64,000 nucleotides of DNA from Nocardioides sp. L-11A (GTDB taxonomy: Bacteria > Actinomycetota > Actinomycetes > Propionibacteriales > Nocardioidaceae): the NCBI GenBank assembly GCA_029961745.1, contig CP124680.1, forward strand, positions 4,154,001-4,218,000. Direction: 5' to 3'. Shown here in pieces: positions 48,783 through 59,885 of this stretch (position 1 is its first letter; each line of letters opens with the position of its first letter). A program made the translations under genes and the position numbers. The notes under the pieces were generated by a model that had not been told where the DNA came from, did no database searches, and worked only from the letters and a program-made list of their open reading frames with translations.

Positions 48783-49751
48783 ATGCCCGATCCGACGCCG
48801 ATCCCCGTCCCCCAGGCCGTGCTCGCCCCCCTCACCGAGGCGGCCATCTTCTTGACCTACACGCTCCACGCCAGCACGGCCGGCCGGCACGCCGATGTCG
48901 CGACCACGGTCCGCGCGCTGCTCGCCGACGTGAGCGGGCTGCGCCGCTCGGTCGGGTTCCGGATCCCCGAGGGCGAGCTGACCTGCGTCGTCGGCATCGG
49001 CGCCCACGCCTGGGATCGGCTCTTCACCGCGCCCCGGCCTGCGGGGCTGCACCCCTTCCGCGAGGTCACCGGCGACCGGCACCGCGCCCCGGCCACCCCC
49101 GGCGATCTCTTCGTCCACCTGCGGGCGCACCGGATGGACCTGTGCTTCGAGCTCGCCCAGCACCTCACCGAGCGGCTCGCCGGCGTGGCCCGCGTCGTCG
49201 ACGAGGTGCACGGGTTCCGCTCGTTCGACCAGCGCGACATGCTCGGCTTCGTCGACGGCACCGAGAACCCCGAGGGCGCCGAGAAGGCGGCGGCCGTGCT
49301 CATCGGCGACGAGGACGCGGCGTACGCCGGCGGGAGCTATGTCGTCACCCAGAAGTACCTCCATGACCTGGCCGGCTGGAACGCCCTGCCCGTCGAGGAG
49401 CAGGAACGGGCGATCGGCCGGACCAAGCTCGCCGACGTCGAGCTCGCCGACGAGGTGAAGCCCGCGAACTCCCACGTGGCGCTCAACACCCTGGTCGACG
49501 CGAACGGCGACGAGCTGGCCATCCTGCGCGACAACATGCCCTTCGGCCGGGTCGGCGCGGCGGAGTACGGCACCTTCTTCATCGGCTACGCCCGCGATCC
49601 CGGCGTGGTCGAGCAGATGCTGGAGAACATGTTCGTCGGCCGGCCGCCCGGCAATCACGACCGGGTCCTCGACTTCTCCACCGCGACCACCGGCAGCCTC
49701 TACTTCGTCCCGACCACCGACTTCCTCGACGGCGCCGCCGACGACGCCTGA
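48783..49751 (+). CDS. Dyp-type peroxidase, cytosolic
   Basis: 322 residues from ATG 48783 (GGAGG upstream), without signal peptide. Heme peroxidase with the GFVDGTENP motif (catalytic Asp), proximal His in ANSHVALN and distal Arg in NMPFGRVGAAEYGTFFIGY. It reduces H2O2 with dye-like or unknown donors. No encapsulin gene lies next to it. A second, Tat-exported DyP is at 56010. Confidence 0.92.
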   Translation: MPDPTPIPVPQAVLAPLTEAAIFLTYTLHASTAGRHADVATTVRALLADVSGLRRSVGFRIPEGELTCVVGIGAHAWDRLFTAPRPAGLHPFREVTGDRHRAPATPGDLFVHLRAHRMDLCFELAQHLTERLAGVARVVDEVHGFRSFDQRDMLGFVDGTENPEGAEKAAAVLIGDEDAAYAGGSYVVTQKYLHDLAGWNALPVEEQERAIGRTKLADVELADEVKPANSHVALNTLVDANGDELAILRDNMPFGRVGAAEYGTFFIGYARDPGVVEQMLENMFVGRPPGNHDRVLDFSTATTGSLYFVPTTDFLDGAADDA

Positions 49752-49758
49752 GCGACCT

Positions 49759-49787
49759 CCCGGAATACCGGGTAAGGGTCGCCTTAC
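49759..49787. promoter_or_regulatory. Two adjacent palindromes before sdhC
   Basis: CCCGG-AATA-CCGGG (49759-49772) directly abuts GTAAGG-GTCG-CCTTAC (49772-49787), 60-90 bases before the sdhC start and just after the DyP stop. The first may be a terminator and the second an operator for sdhCAB. Confidence 0.45.
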
Positions 49788-49848
49788 GTGCGTATCTCAC
49801 ATGATCCCGGTCACCTACTGCCCGGTAGCGGGAGTAGCGTGGCCCCCC

Positions 49849-50565
49849 GTGGCAACGACGACGCGTCCCCAACTGGTGAAGGGCAGCCGTGCAGCGCGCA
49901 CGACCATCGCCCTGAAAATGCTCATGGCCGTGAGCGGCCTGCTGTTCATCGCCTTCGTCCTGGGGCACATGTACGGCAACCTCAAGGCCTTCGCCGGCGA
50001 GTCGGCGTTCAACGAGTACGCGCACCACCTGCGCGAGCTCGGCGAGCCGATGCTCCCGCACGAGGGCTTCCTGTGGATCATGCGCGTGGGCCTGATCGTC
50101 GCCGTCGTCGTCCACATCGCGTGCGCCGCCGTCCTCGCGGCCCGGGCGAGCAAGGCCCGGCCGGTGAAGTACGTCGCCAAGAAGAACAACGGCTCGTCGC
50201 TCTCCTCGCGCACCATGCGCTGGGGCGGCGTCACGCTGCTGGTCTTCATCGTGTGGCACCTGCTCAACTTCACGATCGTCAAGGTCAACCCCAGCAACGG
50301 CGAGACCGGCGGCGAGAACCCCTACGCCCTCCTCGTCGACACGTTCGACACCTGGTGGATGACGCTCGTCTACCTGCTCGCGATGATCGCGCTCGGCCTC
50401 CACCTGCACCACGGCACGTTCAGCTCGCTGCAGACGCTCGGCCTCACCAACTCGGCGGTGTCCCGCGCCCGGGCCCGGGCGACCGGCTGGATCGTCGCGA
50501 TCGTGATCGCCGGCGGCTTCTCGCTGGTCCCGCTGTCCGTCCTCGTCGGCATCATCGAGAAGTAA
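49849..50565 (+). CDS. sdhC: Succinate dehydrogenase cytochrome b subunit
   Basis: 238 residues from GTG 49849; no ribosome site is optimally placed and a longer frame from 49801 exists. Five predicted membrane helices with conserved heme-ligand His residues ([32 protein letters not shown]). It is the single membrane anchor of a B-type enzyme; no sdhD follows. It carries electrons between SdhB and menaquinone. Confidence 0.9.
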   Translation: MATTTRPQLVKGSRAARTTIALKMLMAVSGLLFIAFVLGHMYGNLKAFAGESAFNEYAHHLRELGEPMLPHEGFLWIMRVGLIVAVVVHIACAAVLAARASKARPVKYVAKKNNGSSLSSRTMRWGGVTLLVFIVWHLLNFTIVKVNPSNGETGGENPYALLVDTFDTWWMTLVYLLAMIALGLHLHHGTFSSLQTLGLTNSAVSRARARATGWIVAIVIAGGFSLVPLSVLVGIIEK

Positions 50566-50576
50566 GGACCTCTCCC

Positions 50577-52603
<2,027 letters not shown>

Positions 52604-52607
<4 letters not shown>

Positions 52608-53362
52608 GCGCGGACAGCATGAACCTGACCCTGAAGATCTGGCGCCAGAGCGGGCCGAACGACAAGGGCGGCATCCACACCTACCAGGTCTCGGGCATCT
52701 CGCAGGACATGAGCTTCCTGGAGATGCTCGACATCCTCAACGAGCAGCTGAACGAGAAGGGCGAGGAGCCCGTCGCGTTCGACTCCGACTGCCGCGAGGG
52801 CATCTGCGGCATGTGCTCGCTGATGATCAACGGCGAGGCCCACGGCCCGGAGGTCACCACGACCTGCCAGCTCCACATGCGCTCGTTCAACGACGGCGAC
52901 ACGATCACCATCGAGCCGTGGCGAGCCGAGCCCTTCCCGGTCATCAAGGACCTGGTCGTGGACCGCTCGGCCTTCGACCGGATCATCCAGTCCGGCGGGT
53001 TCATCTCGGCCAACACCGGCTCGGCCCCGGAGGCCAACGCCGCGCCGGTCCCCCGCGACAAGGCGATGCGCGCGTTCAACGTGGCGACCTGCATCGGCTG
53101 CGGGGCCTGCGTGGCGGCCTGCCCCAACGGCTCCGCGTCGCTCTTCCTGGGCGCCAAGATCACCCACCTCGGCGAGCTGCCGCAGGGCCAGCCGGAGCGC
53201 TGGACCCGGGTCGTGGACATGGTCGGCCAGCACGACCACGAGGGCTTCGGCGGCTGCACCAACATCGGCGAGTGCGCCGCGGCCTGCCCGAAGGAGATCC
53301 CGCTCGACGTGATCTCCCAGCTGAACAAGGACCTGCGCACCGCGCTCAAGAACGGTCACTGA
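52604..53362 (+). CDS. sdhB: Succinate dehydrogenase iron-sulfur subunit
   Basis: 252 residues from GTG 52604, overlapping sdhA as GTGA; ATG 52619 is an alternative. The 2Fe-2S ligands are in [10 protein letters not shown] and TTTC, the 4Fe-4S in [12 protein letters not shown] and the 3Fe-4S in [12 protein letters not shown]. It passes electrons from SdhA to SdhC. A strong terminator follows. Confidence 0.95.
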
Positions 53363-53460
53363 CCGACCCGGCGCATCTGAACGCCCACCAGGCGCCGACC
53401 CGTCGCGTTTGAACGCGACGGGTCGGCGTGTTTTTCGCGTGCAGATGCGACGGGTCGGCT
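53361..53460. terminator. Nested palindromic terminator after sdhB
   Basis: An inner perfect 16-bp stem (53393-53408 with 53413-53428, TTGA loop) is followed by TGTTTTT. Outer arms 53361-53384 and 53437-53460 pair at 20 of 24 positions around it. The outer arms overlap the sdhB stop and the end of the convergent ctaG-type gene, so it should stop transcription from both sides. Confidence 0.85.
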
Positions 53461-55432
53461 ATGACCGGCCGGAGGCTCGCCGCAGCATCTCGTTGTACGC
53501 CGTCAGCTCCGCGTCGCCGTCGCGGTCGGCCGCGCGGTCACGGCGCCGGGCCTCGCGCTGGTCGTCGCGCCACCACTGGATGACGAGGACGACGATGACC
53601 ATCACCATCGGCACTTCCCCGAGCGCCCAGTTCATGGCACCCGCGAGGTGCTGGTCGTCGGACAGGCTGGTGACATAGGGAACGTCGAGCAGCCGGAAGT
53701 ACTCCCCGCCGATCACCCGTTCCGAGCTCATCACGCTGATCGAGAAGAACGCGTGGAAGGGCATGGTGACCAGCAGCAGCATCAGCCGGCCGACGTACGA
53801 CGTGCCGGCGCCGGGCCGGTCGCCGACGAGCACCTCGAAGAACACCAGTCCCGCCAGCAGGAAGTGCAGCTCCATGGCGAGGTGGCCGAGGTGGTTGCGC
53901 ATCAGTACGTCGAACAAGCTGCTGAAGTAGACGACGTAGAGGCTGCCGACCAGCAGCACCGCGGCGGTCACCGGATGCAGCACGAGGCGCGCGACGCGCG
54001 AGTCGAGGGCGGCCGCCAGCAGCTGACGCGGCCCGGTGCCGCCGGGGACGTCGCTGCCGGGCAGCGCACGCAGGGCGAGCTGGATCGGGCGGCCCGAGAC
54101 GAGCAGGATCGGCGCGACCATCGACAGCGCCATGTGCGCGGCCATGTGCGCGCTGAACATGACGCCGGCGTAGCTGCCGAGTCCGCCGAGGGTGGCGTAG
54201 CCGACCACGGCCAGCCCGCCGAACCAGGCGATCGTGCGGCCGACCGGCCAGCGGTCGCCGCGGCGGCGCAGGGCGCGGATCCCCGCGATATAGGCAGCGG
54301 CGCCGAGGCCGACGACGAGGAAGCCGAGGCCGGACGGGGTGAACGACCACAGCAGCCGGCCCAGCGTCGGGGCAGGCGGGACCGGGCCACCGAGGAGGCC
54401 CTCGGCGAGTGAGGTGTAGAGGTCCTCGGGCGCCGGGGGCGGTGTCCGGCTGAGTCCGACGCCGGCACCCACGGCGACGGCCATCACCAGCAGCTCGAGT
54501 CCGGTGAGCCGCAGCAGCACCACCCAGTCCGGGGCCGCGCTCGCGACGACACGGCGGCGCAGGGTCAGCCCGATCAGGCCGGCGACGACGATGACGGCGG
54601 TCTTGACCAGCACCCCGGCGCCGTACGCCGACAGCAGGTCGGCCGGCCGCTCGAGCCGCACCCAGGCGCTCACCACGCCCGAGACCGCGGTCAGCCCCAG
54701 GCACCAGGCCGCGAGTGCGGAGAAGCGGCGCAGTGCGCGGTCGCGCACCTTGGCCGCGACGGCGAGATGCCACCACAGCGCCAGCAGGCCGGCGATCCAG
54801 ACCACCGCCGTGACGACGTGGACCACCATCGCGACGATCGCGGCATCGTGGTTGCCGGCCGAGGACGCGTGCCCGGTCAGGATCGGCGGCACGACGGCGA
54901 CCAGCGCGAGGCCGAGGAGGACGAGCACCCCCCGGGAGGTGAGCACCCAACGGGCGGCGAGCGCCAGCACCGCCAGGAGCACCGCCTGGGCCAACAGCGC
55001 CCGCGGCTGGTCGACGCCGGTGGCGAAGCCGTGCAGCTCACGCCAGCGGATGTCGGCCACCGGGATGGCGAACTGGTCGGAGTAGGTCAGCACGACCTGC
55101 GCCAGCGCGACCGCGCACCAGGCGGCCGCCAGCCGGCGCACCGGCACCAGCGCCCGGAAGGCGGTCCCGCCGAGCTCGGCCTCCGGGCGGCGCATGGTGA
55201 GCGGCGCGACGAGGAGGCCGGCGACGACGACCACCGCGAGCACGTCGGCCACCAGGCGCAGGGCGGGCAGTCCCCAGCCGGTCAGCCGGCCCGGGTCGGG
55301 CAGGCCGGGGATCGGCTCCTGGGGCGCGCCACCGCCGGCCACGAGGACGACGAAGGCGACCGCGGCGGCCAGGGTCAGCGCGGCCCCGACCGGCGCCAGG
55401 CCGCGGCCCCGGCGGGCGGCGGTGTCACTCAC
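53459..55432 (-). CDS. CopD-CtaG fusion membrane protein
   Basis: 657 residues from GTG 55432, overlapping the copC stop as GTGA. The N-terminal half is a CopD-type copper importer with about eight to nine membrane helices (YSDQFAIPVADIRWRELHGF, GHASSAGNHDAAIVAMVVHVVTAVVWIAGL). The C-terminal half is a caa3_CtaG domain (FSAHMAAHMALSMVAPILLVSGRPIQLALR, NHLGHLAMELHFLLAGLVFFEVLVGD, FHAFFSISVMSS). Together with CopC and PCuAC it probably moves copper toward cytochrome oxidase. The fusion joins import and delivery in one chain. Confidence 0.9.
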   Translation of the reverse strand: MSDTAARRGRGLAPVGAALTLAAAVAFVVLVAGGGAPQEPIPGLPDPGRLTGWGLPALRLVADVLAVVVVAGLLVAPLTMRRPEAELGGTAFRALVPVRRLAAAWCAVALAQVVLTYSDQFAIPVADIRWRELHGFATGVDQPRALLAQAVLLAVLALAARWVLTSRGVLVLLGLALVAVVPPILTGHASSAGNHDAAIVAMVVHVVTAVVWIAGLLALWWHLAVAAKVRDRALRRFSALAAWCLGLTAVSGVVSAWVRLERPADLLSAYGAGVLVKTAVIVVAGLIGLTLRRRVVASAAPDWVVLLRLTGLELLVMAVAVGAGVGLSRTPPPAPEDLYTSLAEGLLGGPVPPAPTLGRLLWSFTPSGLGFLVVGLGAAAYIAGIRALRRRGDRWPVGRTIAWFGGLAVVGYATLGGLGSYAGVMFSAHMAAHMALSMVAPILLVSGRPIQLALRALPGSDVPGGTGPRQLLAAALDSRVARLVLHPVTAAVLLVGSLYVVYFSSLFDVLMRNHLGHLAMELHFLLAGLVFFEVLVGDRPGAGTSYVGRLMLLLVTMPFHAFFSISVMSSERVIGGEYFRLLDVPYVTSLSDDQHLAGAMNWALGEVPMVMVIVVLVIQWWRDDQREARRRDRAADRDGDAELTAYNEMLRRASGRS

Positions 55433-56013
55433 CGGGACCTCCGGCGGCTCCACAGCAGCAGCCCGCCGGCGACGGCGAACAGCGCCACGGCGACGCCGAC
55501 CTGGACCTGGCCCAGCGAGAGGCCGCCGTCGTCCCCACCGGCTCCCTCGTTCTGGTCGCCACGGGCGGGAGCATCGCCGTCGGCGGACGGCGGCGCCGGC
55601 TCCGCCGAGCGCGTCGGCGACGGCACGGCCTCGTCGAGCGGCCCGTCGCCCACGACGAAGGCGATCCGACCGGTGACCGGGTGCCCGTCCTCGGAGACCA
55701 CCCGGAAGGCCAGCCCGTAGCTGCCCTCCGGGGCCGTGCCCCCGAGGTCGACGCTCACCACTCCCCCGTCGATCCTGGCCTCGCCCTGGTCGGCCCGGGA
55801 CCCGTCGGGCGCGGTGACCACGACGTACGCCGGCGCACTGATCGGCTCGCTGAACTCGAGCCGGACCCCGGCGGGCAGCCGGTCGAACCGCTGCCCCGCC
55901 GCCGGGTCGCTGGCGACCAGCGACGCGTGCGCCGCGGCGGGCAGGCTCCAGCCCGCCCCCAGGACGGCGGCCAGCGCCATCGATGCCGCGACGATCGCGT
56001 GCCTGCTCCTCAT
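55429..56013 (-). CDS. copC: Copper-binding protein CopC
   Basis: 194 residues from ATG 56013, overlapping the DyP stop as ATGA. The signal peptide is cleaved near PAAAHA so that mature His1 can bind Cu(II). A second copper ligand His lies in VVSEDGHPVTG. After the beta-barrel domain comes an Asp/Gly/Pro-rich linker and a C-terminal membrane helix with Arg-rich end, so it is membrane-tethered outside the cell. Confidence 0.9.
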   Translation of the reverse strand: MRSRHAIVAASMALAAVLGAGWSLPAAAHASLVASDPAAGQRFDRLPAGVRLEFSEPISAPAYVVVTAPDGSRADQGEARIDGGVVSVDLGGTAPEGSYGLAFRVVSEDGHPVTGRIAFVVGDGPLDEAVPSPTRSAEPAPPSADGDAPARGDQNEGAGGDDGGLSLGQVQVGVAVALFAVAGGLLLWSRRRSR

Positions 56014-57281
56014 GTGTCCTCCCCCTGGGTGGTGCCGGTGCCCTCCAGCAGCTGCTGGCCGACGTAGCCGCCCTCCGGCGCCGCGGGCGGGACGGCGTAG
56101 ACGGCCGAGCCGATGGTGACGACCCAGTCATTGAGCCGGTCGAGCTCGTCGAGCCGGCGCTGGACCGGGACGAACTGTCGCGCGGGGTCCGCGGCGAAGG
56201 CCAGGAAGACGAGTCCGCTGTCCTCCCCGCCGCTGCGGCCCGGGTCCGGCTCGGTGTAGTTGTACGCCCGCCGCAGGAAGCGCTCGGCCGGGTCGGTGCT
56301 GCGAGCCCGGGCGACGTGGCTGGCCGGGTCGATCACCGGGAAGCCGAAGCGGTCCGTCGCGGCGAAGTCGGGCTCGTCGAACTCCCGCTCCCCCGTCAGC
56401 GGCGCGCCGCTGTCGAGCCGCCGGCCGACCACGACCTCGCGGCCGACCCGGTCCACCCGGTCCCATTTCTCGAGCTGCATCCGGATCCGCCGGACCACGA
56501 GGAAGGTGCCGCCCGCGAACCCTGAGTCGCCCCGGTCACCCCCGGCCCAGACCAGCGTGTCGAAGTCCGGCTCGGCCGGGGCCGGGTTGACCGTGCCGTC
56601 GACCTGGCCCATCAGGTTGCGCATGGTGGTGCCGTCGGGGACGGTGCCGCGCGCCGTACGGAAGCCGGACTGGATCCAGCCCACCTCGGCGAAGGTACGG
56701 GCGTCCTTGACCAGCATCCGTCGGGCATGGGCCAGCGTGGTCGGGTCGTCGCTGCAGATCTGCGCGACCACGTCGGTCTGCCCCCAGCGCGGGTCGAGCC
56801 GGTCGCGGCCGAACGCGGGCAGCTCCTCGAGCTGGGGCCGACGGGCGACAGGGACCAGCTCGTTCAGCACCCGCGGCCCGAAGCCGAAGGTCACGGTGAG
56901 CCTCGCCGGGTGGGCGGCCAGCTCGGGCTCGGTGTCCGCCAGCGCGGCCGTGCCGGTGGTCAGGCGGGCGGCGTCGTCGCTGAGCAGTCGCATCATCCGG
57001 GACAGCCCGATCGCGTCGATGCCCGCCCGCAGCCGCCAGCCGACCAGGGCCAGGTGGGCCTGGGGGTGGGTGTCGACGCCGGCCTGATGGATGCCGACCA
57101 CCGGCACGGTCTCCGCACCGGCGGACGGGGCGACCACGCGGGCCGGCCCCTCCGTCGGCGCCGCGACGGCGGAGCCGTTCGCCACGAGGGCGGACCCGCT
57201 CCACCCGACCCCGGCGCCGCCGAAGGCGGCGGCGCCGGTGCGGAGGACGCGCCGGCGGTCCCACCGGGGACCGCCGGACAT
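56010..57281 (-). CDS. Tat-exported Dyp-type peroxidase (DtpA/EfeB-like)
   Basis: 423 residues. The N-terminus has a twin-arginine motif (RRRVLRTG) and a hydrophobic stretch, so it is folded with heme inside and exported. DyP marks: GQVDGTVNP, proximal His in PASHVARAR, and RRAYNY followed by SGLVFLAFAADPARQFVPVQ. The gene sits between PCuAC and copC, the arrangement of the Streptomyces DtpA copper-trafficking locus, so it may serve copper homeostasis rather than iron uptake. Confidence 0.9.
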   Translation of the reverse strand: MSGGPRWDRRRVLRTGAAAFGGAGVGWSGSALVANGSAVAAPTEGPARVVAPSAGAETVPVVGIHQAGVDTHPQAHLALVGWRLRAGIDAIGLSRMMRLLSDDAARLTTGTAALADTEPELAAHPARLTVTFGFGPRVLNELVPVARRPQLEELPAFGRDRLDPRWGQTDVVAQICSDDPTTLAHARRMLVKDARTFAEVGWIQSGFRTARGTVPDGTTMRNLMGQVDGTVNPAPAEPDFDTLVWAGGDRGDSGFAGGTFLVVRRIRMQLEKWDRVDRVGREVVVGRRLDSGAPLTGEREFDEPDFAATDRFGFPVIDPASHVARARSTDPAERFLRRAYNYTEPDPGRSGGEDSGLVFLAFAADPARQFVPVQRRLDELDRLNDWVVTIGSAVYAVPPAAPEGGYVGQQLLEGTGTTQGEDT

Positions 57282-57847
57282 CAGTGCTCGCCGCCGTTCT
57301 GGTACTGCTCGTCGGCACCGTCGAAGGCCTTGACGGTGGCCTCCATCGTCGTGGTCGAGCCGTCATCGAGCGTCAGCGTCAGGGTCAGCGTCGTGCCGGG
57401 CTCGGCCGGCCCGGTCAGGCCCATCAGCATGAGGTGGTCGCCGCCGGGCTGCAGCATCAGACTGCCGCCCGCGGGGATGACGAAACCGCCCTCCTTGGGC
57501 CGCATCGCCATCGAGCCGTCCTCGTTCTCGACCGTCTCGTGGAGCTCGGTCGACGCGGCGAGGTCGGTGTCGGCGCTGACCACCGTCAGGTCGGTGGTCC
57601 CGGTGTTGGCCAGGGTGCCGAAGGCGGCGGTCATGCCGTCGGGCGCCGCCTTGACCCACGGGTCGGTGACGGTCAGCCGGTCGGCGGCGGTGCCCCCGGC
57701 GGCCGGGCCGCCGCTGGTGCCCGGTGCGGTGCCGGCCTCGCCCGCCGTGGCGGTGTCGCCGGTGTCGCCGGTGTCGTCGGCGCCGCCACAGGCGGCGAGG
57801 GCGGGCAGGAGGGCGGCGGTCAGGGCCGCCGCGAGGTACTTCTTCAC
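57281..57847 (-). CDS. Copper chaperone PCu(A)C
   Basis: 188 residues from GTG 57847 (GGAAG six bases upstream), sharing one base with the DyP gene. A lipobox LAAC and a repetitive Gly/Thr/Ala-rich linker (GDTGDTAT) precede the PCu(A)C domain with ELHETVENEDGSMAMRP and PGGDHLMLMGL, the His/Met set that binds Cu(I). It delivers copper to cytochrome c oxidase outside the membrane. Confidence 0.9.
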   Translation of the reverse strand: MKKYLAAALTAALLPALAACGGADDTGDTGDTATAGEAGTAPGTSGGPAAGGTAADRLTVTDPWVKAAPDGMTAAFGTLANTGTTDLTVVSADTDLAASTELHETVENEDGSMAMRPKEGGFVIPAGGSLMLQPGGDHLMLMGLTGPAEPGTTLTLTLTLDDGSTTTMEATVKAFDGADEQYQNGGEH

Positions 57848-57911
57848 GTTGTCTTCCGTTCGGTGGGCGCGCCGTGGCGCGCGAGGGAGCGCATGCGCGC
57901 CACCGGAGCGG

Positions 57912-58523
57912 TCAGCGCATCGCGCAGGAGGGGCTGAGGACGACCGCTGCCGACGGCGGCGCCCGCGGCCGCCCCGGCCGGGTCGCGAACCGGCCGCGCA
58001 GCCGCCGGACCCGGCGCGACGCACGGGCCCGGTAGCCGATGGTCGGGAGCGCCACGGGGAGCAGCAGCGGCAGCAACCACCCGGCCGCGGCCCGGACGAC
58101 GTCGAGCGCGGCCCGGTCGAGCCCGGCCGCGATCACGATGGTGACCAGCGCGACGAGCGCGTGCAGTGCCAGCATCGCCGGGGTCGGCAGCACCGGGCCC
58201 TCCGCGCCGCCAGGCGCGTGGCCGTGCGCGTGCGCCGGAGCGCCGGACGGCGCAAGCATGAGGCAGAGGTGACCGAGGACCTGGGCGACGAGCGCGGTCG
58301 CGGCGATCCGCGGCAGACCCACCGCGTTGCCGGGGGTCAGCACGATGCTCATCGGCACCACGACGGCAGTGACCACCAGACCCGGGACCGGCTCCACCGA
58401 GCCACCGGCAACGACGTGGGCGACGAGCGCGCCGAAGGCCGCCACACAGCCGGCGGCGGTGCCCCGGACCTGCCGGAAGCGTCGGGCCCGCGCCTGCGCG
58501 CGGGCGACGGGTCCGGTGGTCAT
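57912..58523 (-). CDS. Membrane protein with His-rich loop, copper cluster
   Basis: 203 residues with about five predicted membrane helices. A loop of the form APAHAHGHAPGG could bind copper or another metal. The C-terminus is Arg-rich and cytoplasmic. First gene of the copper operon (65 bases upstream of the PCuAC gene). Family not recognised; a metal-handling role is inferred from position and His residues. Confidence 0.7.
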   Translation of the reverse strand: MTTGPVARAQARARRFRQVRGTAAGCVAAFGALVAHVVAGGSVEPVPGLVVTAVVVPMSIVLTPGNAVGLPRIAATALVAQVLGHLCLMLAPSGAPAHAHGHAPGGAEGPVLPTPAMLALHALVALVTIVIAAGLDRAALDVVRAAAGWLLPLLLPVALPTIGYRARASRRVRRLRGRFATRPGRPRAPPSAAVVLSPSCAMR

Positions 58524-58560
58524 CAGAGGGTCTCCAGGTCGGGGCGGGCGCAGCCGAGGC

Positions 58561-58788
58561 TCAGGCGTCCTTCGAGGCCCGCAGTGCCTTCCAGCCCAGG
58601 GTGCCGAGCAGGCCCGCGATCACGAAGTTGACGACGATCAGCACGGTGTGGGCGACCCAGTAGCCGGTGGCCCGGTCCTCACCAGCGTCGTAGGCCTGGT
58701 AGAGGTTCTTGGCGAAGTTGCCGAAGGAGAAGACGTTCCACGCGGCGACGGCGAGGAGCAGGAGGGCGTGCTTGCGCTCGAACTTCAC
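58561..58788 (-). CDS. SCO4848 family membrane protein
   Basis: 75 residues from GTG 58788, overlapping the YihY stop as GTGA. Two membrane helices with the family pattern (AAWNVFSFGNFAKNLY, YWVAHTVLIVVNFVIAGLLGTLGWKALR). Small protein conserved in actinobacteria, function unknown. Confidence 0.82.
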   Translation of the reverse strand: MKFERKHALLLLAVAAWNVFSFGNFAKNLYQAYDAGEDRATGYWVAHTVLIVVNFVIAGLLGTLGWKALRASKDA

Positions 58789-59870
58789 CTCGACAGTCTC
58801 CCAGACCCCTCCACGCGCGCCCGCCGCGGCCGTCGGCGCCGGCCCGCGGCTGTGAGCAGCGCCCCAACCAGGCCCCCGGCGGCGAAGGTCGCGAGGCCCG
58901 GCAGTCGGGGCGCGGGCGACGGTTCGGGCGTCCGCCCGGGCTCCGGCGCGACGGCCGCGGCGATCGCCGCGGCGGCCGGCACGGGGACCGGCGGGCGCTC
59001 GACCGCCGGGCTGGTGCGGGCCCACGCGGCGGCGTACAGGATGACCCGGGAGAAGTAGTTGATCCAGACCAGCAGGATCAACGCGATACCGAACGCCTGG
59101 AAGGCCGGCTGGCCGCGGGTGCCGGACAACAGCAGGCCGGAGAGCTGCTTGAGCACCTCGAAGCCCACCGCCCCCAGCATCGCTCCTGACCACAGCGCGC
59201 GGTCCGGCAGGGGCGGTCGGGCGAGCAGGCGGAACATCAGGAAGAACAGCAGCGCCGAGGCCGCCAGGCCCAGTCCGACCGCGATCACCGCCACCAGCCA
59301 CCCGAGCTCGGCGCCCACGCCGAGCAGGTCGAGGACGGCGCGGGAGGTGCGGGTGAGCACGCCGGACGCGACGACGCTGAGCAGCAGCACCACTCCCAGG
59401 ACGGTGAGGGTGACCAGGTCGCGGAGCTTGCCGACGACGAAGTTGGGACGCAGCCGCTCCGGCAGCTCGAAGAGTACGGCGAGGGCCGCCTGCAGGGACG
59501 AGAGCCAACCGAGCCCCGCGTAGAGCACGCCGACCAGGCCGATGATGCCGACGGTCCCGGCCGCGTCCTGGACGTCGGCGAGGCGCACCTGCCCGGTGCC
59601 CTCGCCGACGAGTCCCGGGAGCACGGCGTCGATCGCGTCGACCAGCGCGTCCTGCGCGTCGGGGAAGACCTGGGCCACCCAGCCGACGACGAAGAACGCG
59701 AGCGCCAGGATCGGGAACACCGACAGGAAGCCGAAGTAGGTGACCCCGCCGGCCTGCTGGCTGCCCTGGACCCCGCTGTAGAGCTCCTGGGTGCGCACGG
59801 CGTGGTCCACCGCCGGGTAGCGCTCGCGGAGCCGGGCGATCATGGCCTTGGCGCGTTCGACCGGGGTCAT
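58785..59870 (-). CDS. YihY/virulence factor BrkB family protein
   Basis: 361 residues from ATG 59870 (GGAGG five bases upstream). Six membrane helices with the family signature QQAGGVTYFGFLSVFPILAL and LPDRALWSGAMLGAVGFEVLKQLSGLLLS. The C-terminus is a Pro/Ala-rich region ending in an Arg-rich tail. Inner-membrane protein, transport role suspected but not established. Confidence 0.88.
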   Translation of the reverse strand: MTPVERAKAMIARLRERYPAVDHAVRTQELYSGVQGSQQAGGVTYFGFLSVFPILALAFFVVGWVAQVFPDAQDALVDAIDAVLPGLVGEGTGQVRLADVQDAAGTVGIIGLVGVLYAGLGWLSSLQAALAVLFELPERLRPNFVVGKLRDLVTLTVLGVVLLLSVVASGVLTRTSRAVLDLLGVGAELGWLVAVIAVGLGLAASALLFFLMFRLLARPPLPDRALWSGAMLGAVGFEVLKQLSGLLLSGTRGQPAFQAFGIALILLVWINYFSRVILYAAAWARTSPAVERPPVPVPAAAAIAAAVAPEPGRTPEPSPAPRLPGLATFAAGGLVGALLTAAGRRRRPRRARVEGSGRLSR

Positions 59871-59885
59871 GGCGCCTCCGTTCCG

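Noticed and set aside
49772..49787. IdeR/DtxR iron box upstream of sdhC
   Set aside because: The GTAAGG-GTCG-CCTTAC repeat has a 4-base spacer and does not match the 19-bp iron-box consensus.
56010..57281. EfeB of an EfeUOB iron-uptake system
   Set aside because: No efeU or efeO nearby. The neighbours are PCu(A)C, CopC and CopD-CtaG, pointing to copper.
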